From: Halobaculum rubrum
GTDB taxonomy: Archaea; Halobacteriota; Halobacteria; Halobacteriales; Haloferacaceae
Direction of reading: 5' to 3'
DNA length: 64,000 nucleotides
Assembly (NCBI RefSeq): GCF_019880225.1
Contig: NZ_CP082284.1
Coordinates: forward strand, 1,488,001 to 1,552,000
A model generated the notes under the pieces. That model made no database searches, was not told the DNA's origin, and saw only the letters and a list, made by a program, of their open reading frames with translations. Made by a program: the position numbers and the translations under genes. Shown piece by piece: positions 62,438 to 64,000 of the stretch (positions are counted from its first letter, which is position 1; each line of letters starts with the position of its first letter).

Positions 62438-64000
62438 ATGCAGCAACGAGGCCTCGCCGTGGTCGCCGTCGTCGTGCTGATCTCGTCGCTCGTCGCGCCC
62501 GCAGTCGCGATCGATCCGGCGTCGGCGACCGGGCAGCCGACCGCAGTCGGCAGCTTCACCGGGCCTGCCGATATCGACGCGCCTGCGACGACTCCCGCCG
62601 CCTCGCTCGCCGACGGCGACGACATCCGCCTCACGACGACGCTCGCGCTCACCCCGGACAGCCCGGGGTCGGTCGCGGTCACGCTGCGGTTCGACGTTCC
62701 CGACCGCGTCACCGCGGTCGAGGCGACGATCGCCGCCGACGCCGAGGCGGTGACGACCGAGGGCTTCTCCGCGACCGAGGGCGACACCTACGAGTGGGAC
62801 GGGGAGACGGCGACGCCGACGATCCGGTACCGGCTGCCGGCGAACCGAACCGCGGCCACCGGACGGCTCGACCGGCTCGGACCGCGATCGGCAGGACCGA
62901 GTCCGGACGGCGTCTCGGGCACGGCTGCCGGCGATACGGGGTACCTGTTCGTCGACACCGGTCCCTGGGCGCTCGTGTCGCTGCCGGGGACGAGCCTCTC
63001 GTGGCGCTACCGCGGCGAGACGGTGGGGCTCTCGCGCGAGGCGACGACCGCCGGCCCCGGCGCCGTCGGCGACCGCGTCGCGTTCCTCGGCGAGCACGCC
63101 GTCCGCGAGCGAACCGCCAACGGCCAGACGTTTCGGCTGGTCGTCCCCGCGGCGTCGGACGGCGCGATGACGGTTCGGCCCGAACGGGTGCTCGACTCGT
63201 TTGCGGCGGCGTCGGGCGACCTCCGCGTCGGCGACCGCGACGAGTCGGTGTTCGTTGTCGCCGCGCCGACGGGCGTCGACTGGGCGGTTCGCGGGCTCCA
63301 GACGGGCGATTCGGACGCGTGGGTGCGCGCGGACGAACCGCTCGATGACCCGCAAAGCGCGTGGCTCCACGAGTACGTCCACACGCGCCAGTCGTTCGCG
63401 ACGACCGCCGAGACGCGCTGGCTGACGGAGGGGTCGGCCGATTACTACGCCGCGCTGCTCGCGCTGCGGCAGGGGCTGACCGACTTCCCGGCGTTCGCCG
63501 ACCACCTCGAACGCGGCGCCGAGGCGCCGTACGGGGACGACGTGCTCGCGGACCCGGGCACGTGGACGACGGGGACTCCGTACCGGAAGGGCTCGCTCGT
63601 CGCCGGCGAGACCGACCGCCGGATCCGGCTGGCCAGCGACGGCGGCGCCACCTTCGCGACGGTGGTCGCGCGCCTGAACGCCGAGTCCGAGCCGATCTCC
63701 GGGGACCGATTCCGGGCGCTCGTCGCCGACGCGGGCGACGAGTCGGTCGCCGACGAGACCGGGCGATACGTCCGGACGGACGCCGCGCCCGGCATGTGGT
63801 CGGCGTCGGCCCACGAGGCGGCGTTCGGGACGCCCGTGGCCCGCATCGCGGTCGACCCGCCGGCGCGGGTCGCCGTCGAGGGTCCGTTCCGGAACACGAG
63901 TCTCGCGCCGCCCGTCACGGTCGCCGTCGGGGAGTCGCTGACCGTCCCCGTCGCCGTCTCGAACGTCGGCGGCGCCGCCGGCGACTACCGGGTCGCGCTC
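62438..64000 (+). CDS. Gluzincin-like surface metallopeptidase (3' end outside window)
   Basis: The frame is open from ATG 62438 to the window end, 521 codons, so the protein is incomplete. It starts with a Sec signal peptide (MQQRGLAVVAVVVLISSLVA). The N-terminal half is beta-rich with PDRVTAVEATIAADA-like text. A zinc motif WLHEYVHTRQSF near residue 309 (HExxH) is followed 19-20 residues later by WLTEGSADYYAALL, which provides the third ligand of a gluzincin. This resembles M1/M61-type peptidases in outline. The last visible part begins a CARDB/immunoglobulin-like domain (VGESLTVPVAVSNVGG). A TATA-like ggctttag lies about 30 bases upstream. Confidence 0.85.
   Translation, partial: MQQRGLAVVAVVVLISSLVAPAVAIDPASATGQPTAVGSFTGPADIDAPATTPAASLADGDDIRLTTTLALTPDSPGSVAVTLRFDVPDRVTAVEATIAADAEAVTTEGFSATEGDTYEWDGETATPTIRYRLPANRTAATGRLDRLGPRSAGPSPDGVSGTAAGDTGYLFVDTGPWALVSLPGTSLSWRYRGETVGLSREATTAGPGAVGDRVAFLGEHAVRERTANGQTFRLVVPAASDGAMTVRPERVLDSFAAASGDLRVGDRDESVFVVAAPTGVDWAVRGLQTGDSDAWVRADEPLDDPQSAWLHEYVHTRQSFATTAETRWLTEGSADYYAALLALRQGLTDFPAFADHLERGAEAPYGDDVLADPGTWTTGTPYRKGSLVAGETDRRIRLASDGGATFATVVARLNAESEPISGDRFRALVADAGDESVADETGRYVRTDAAPGMWSASAHEAAFGTPVARIAVDPPARVAVEGPFRNTSLAPPVTVAVGESLTVPVAVSNVGGAAGDYRVAL

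Overview
The window is a 64 kb stretch of chromosome from an extremely halophilic archaeon (class Halobacteria). The evidence is a very GC-rich sequence, strongly acidic proteins, twin-arginine signal peptides with lipoboxes, PGF-CTERM-type anchors, mostly leaderless genes with a TATA-like box about 26-31 bases before the start codon, an archaeal RNase P RNA, and archaeal proteins such as NMD3, aIF1/SUI1, Tsr3, CofE and SerS. I cannot name the genus from sequence alone. No insertion sequence, transposase, integrase, CRISPR array, rRNA or tRNA was found. This reads as core chromosome with some lineage-specific genes.

Layout. 1-9.6 kb: a partial M23-like protein, a lipoate-ligase-like protein, dihydroorotase, the NAD-salvage enzymes nicotinamidase and nicotinate phosphoribosyltransferase around a cell-surface HELVH protein, a Tat lipoprotein, an AMMECR1-like protein and the RNase P RNA gene. 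9.7-20.5 kb: a metallo-beta-lactamase hydrolase, a long-chain acyl-CoA synthetase, an NhaP-type antiporter fused to TrkA domains, a solitary dihydrolipoamide dehydrogenase, an ABC exporter, a non-coding hairpin cluster and a cytochrome P450. 20.5-31.5 kb: 2'-5' RNA-ligase-like protein, a membrane-anchored winged-helix protein followed by a coiled-coil secreted protein, an SPFH protein, NMD3, an XPD/DinG-like helicase, and small zinc or haloarchaeal-specific proteins. 31.7-41 kb: PHP phosphoesterase, DedA protein, methyltransferase, HemB, Tsr3, SerS and a thiolase. Three copies of an unassigned intergenic repeat lie around HemB and SerS.

41-52.5 kb: a AAA ATPase/PhnP-like pair, a PQQ-type sugar dehydrogenase overlapping an arylsulfotransferase-like surface protein, a possible RecB/Cas4-like nuclease-fold protein (DUF5787), threonine synthase, and CofE overlapping a Mer-like F420-dependent reductase. 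52.5-64 kb: mutS-mutL with a four-base overlap, a MoxR/DUF58/transglutaminase operon, aIF1, and a gluzincin-like surface protein that runs off the window.

The points most worth following are: the three-copy bipartite intergenic repeat; the hairpin cluster at 18.8-19.0 kb and similar palindromic DNA inside mutS; a MutS whose Phe-X-Glu mismatch-recognition motif reads Phe-Tyr-Lys; the nuclease-like DUF5787 protein with its cysteine cluster; a probable Shine-Dalgarno plus overlapping upstream ORF at the antiporter gene; and the co-translated pair of secreted beta-propeller proteins.
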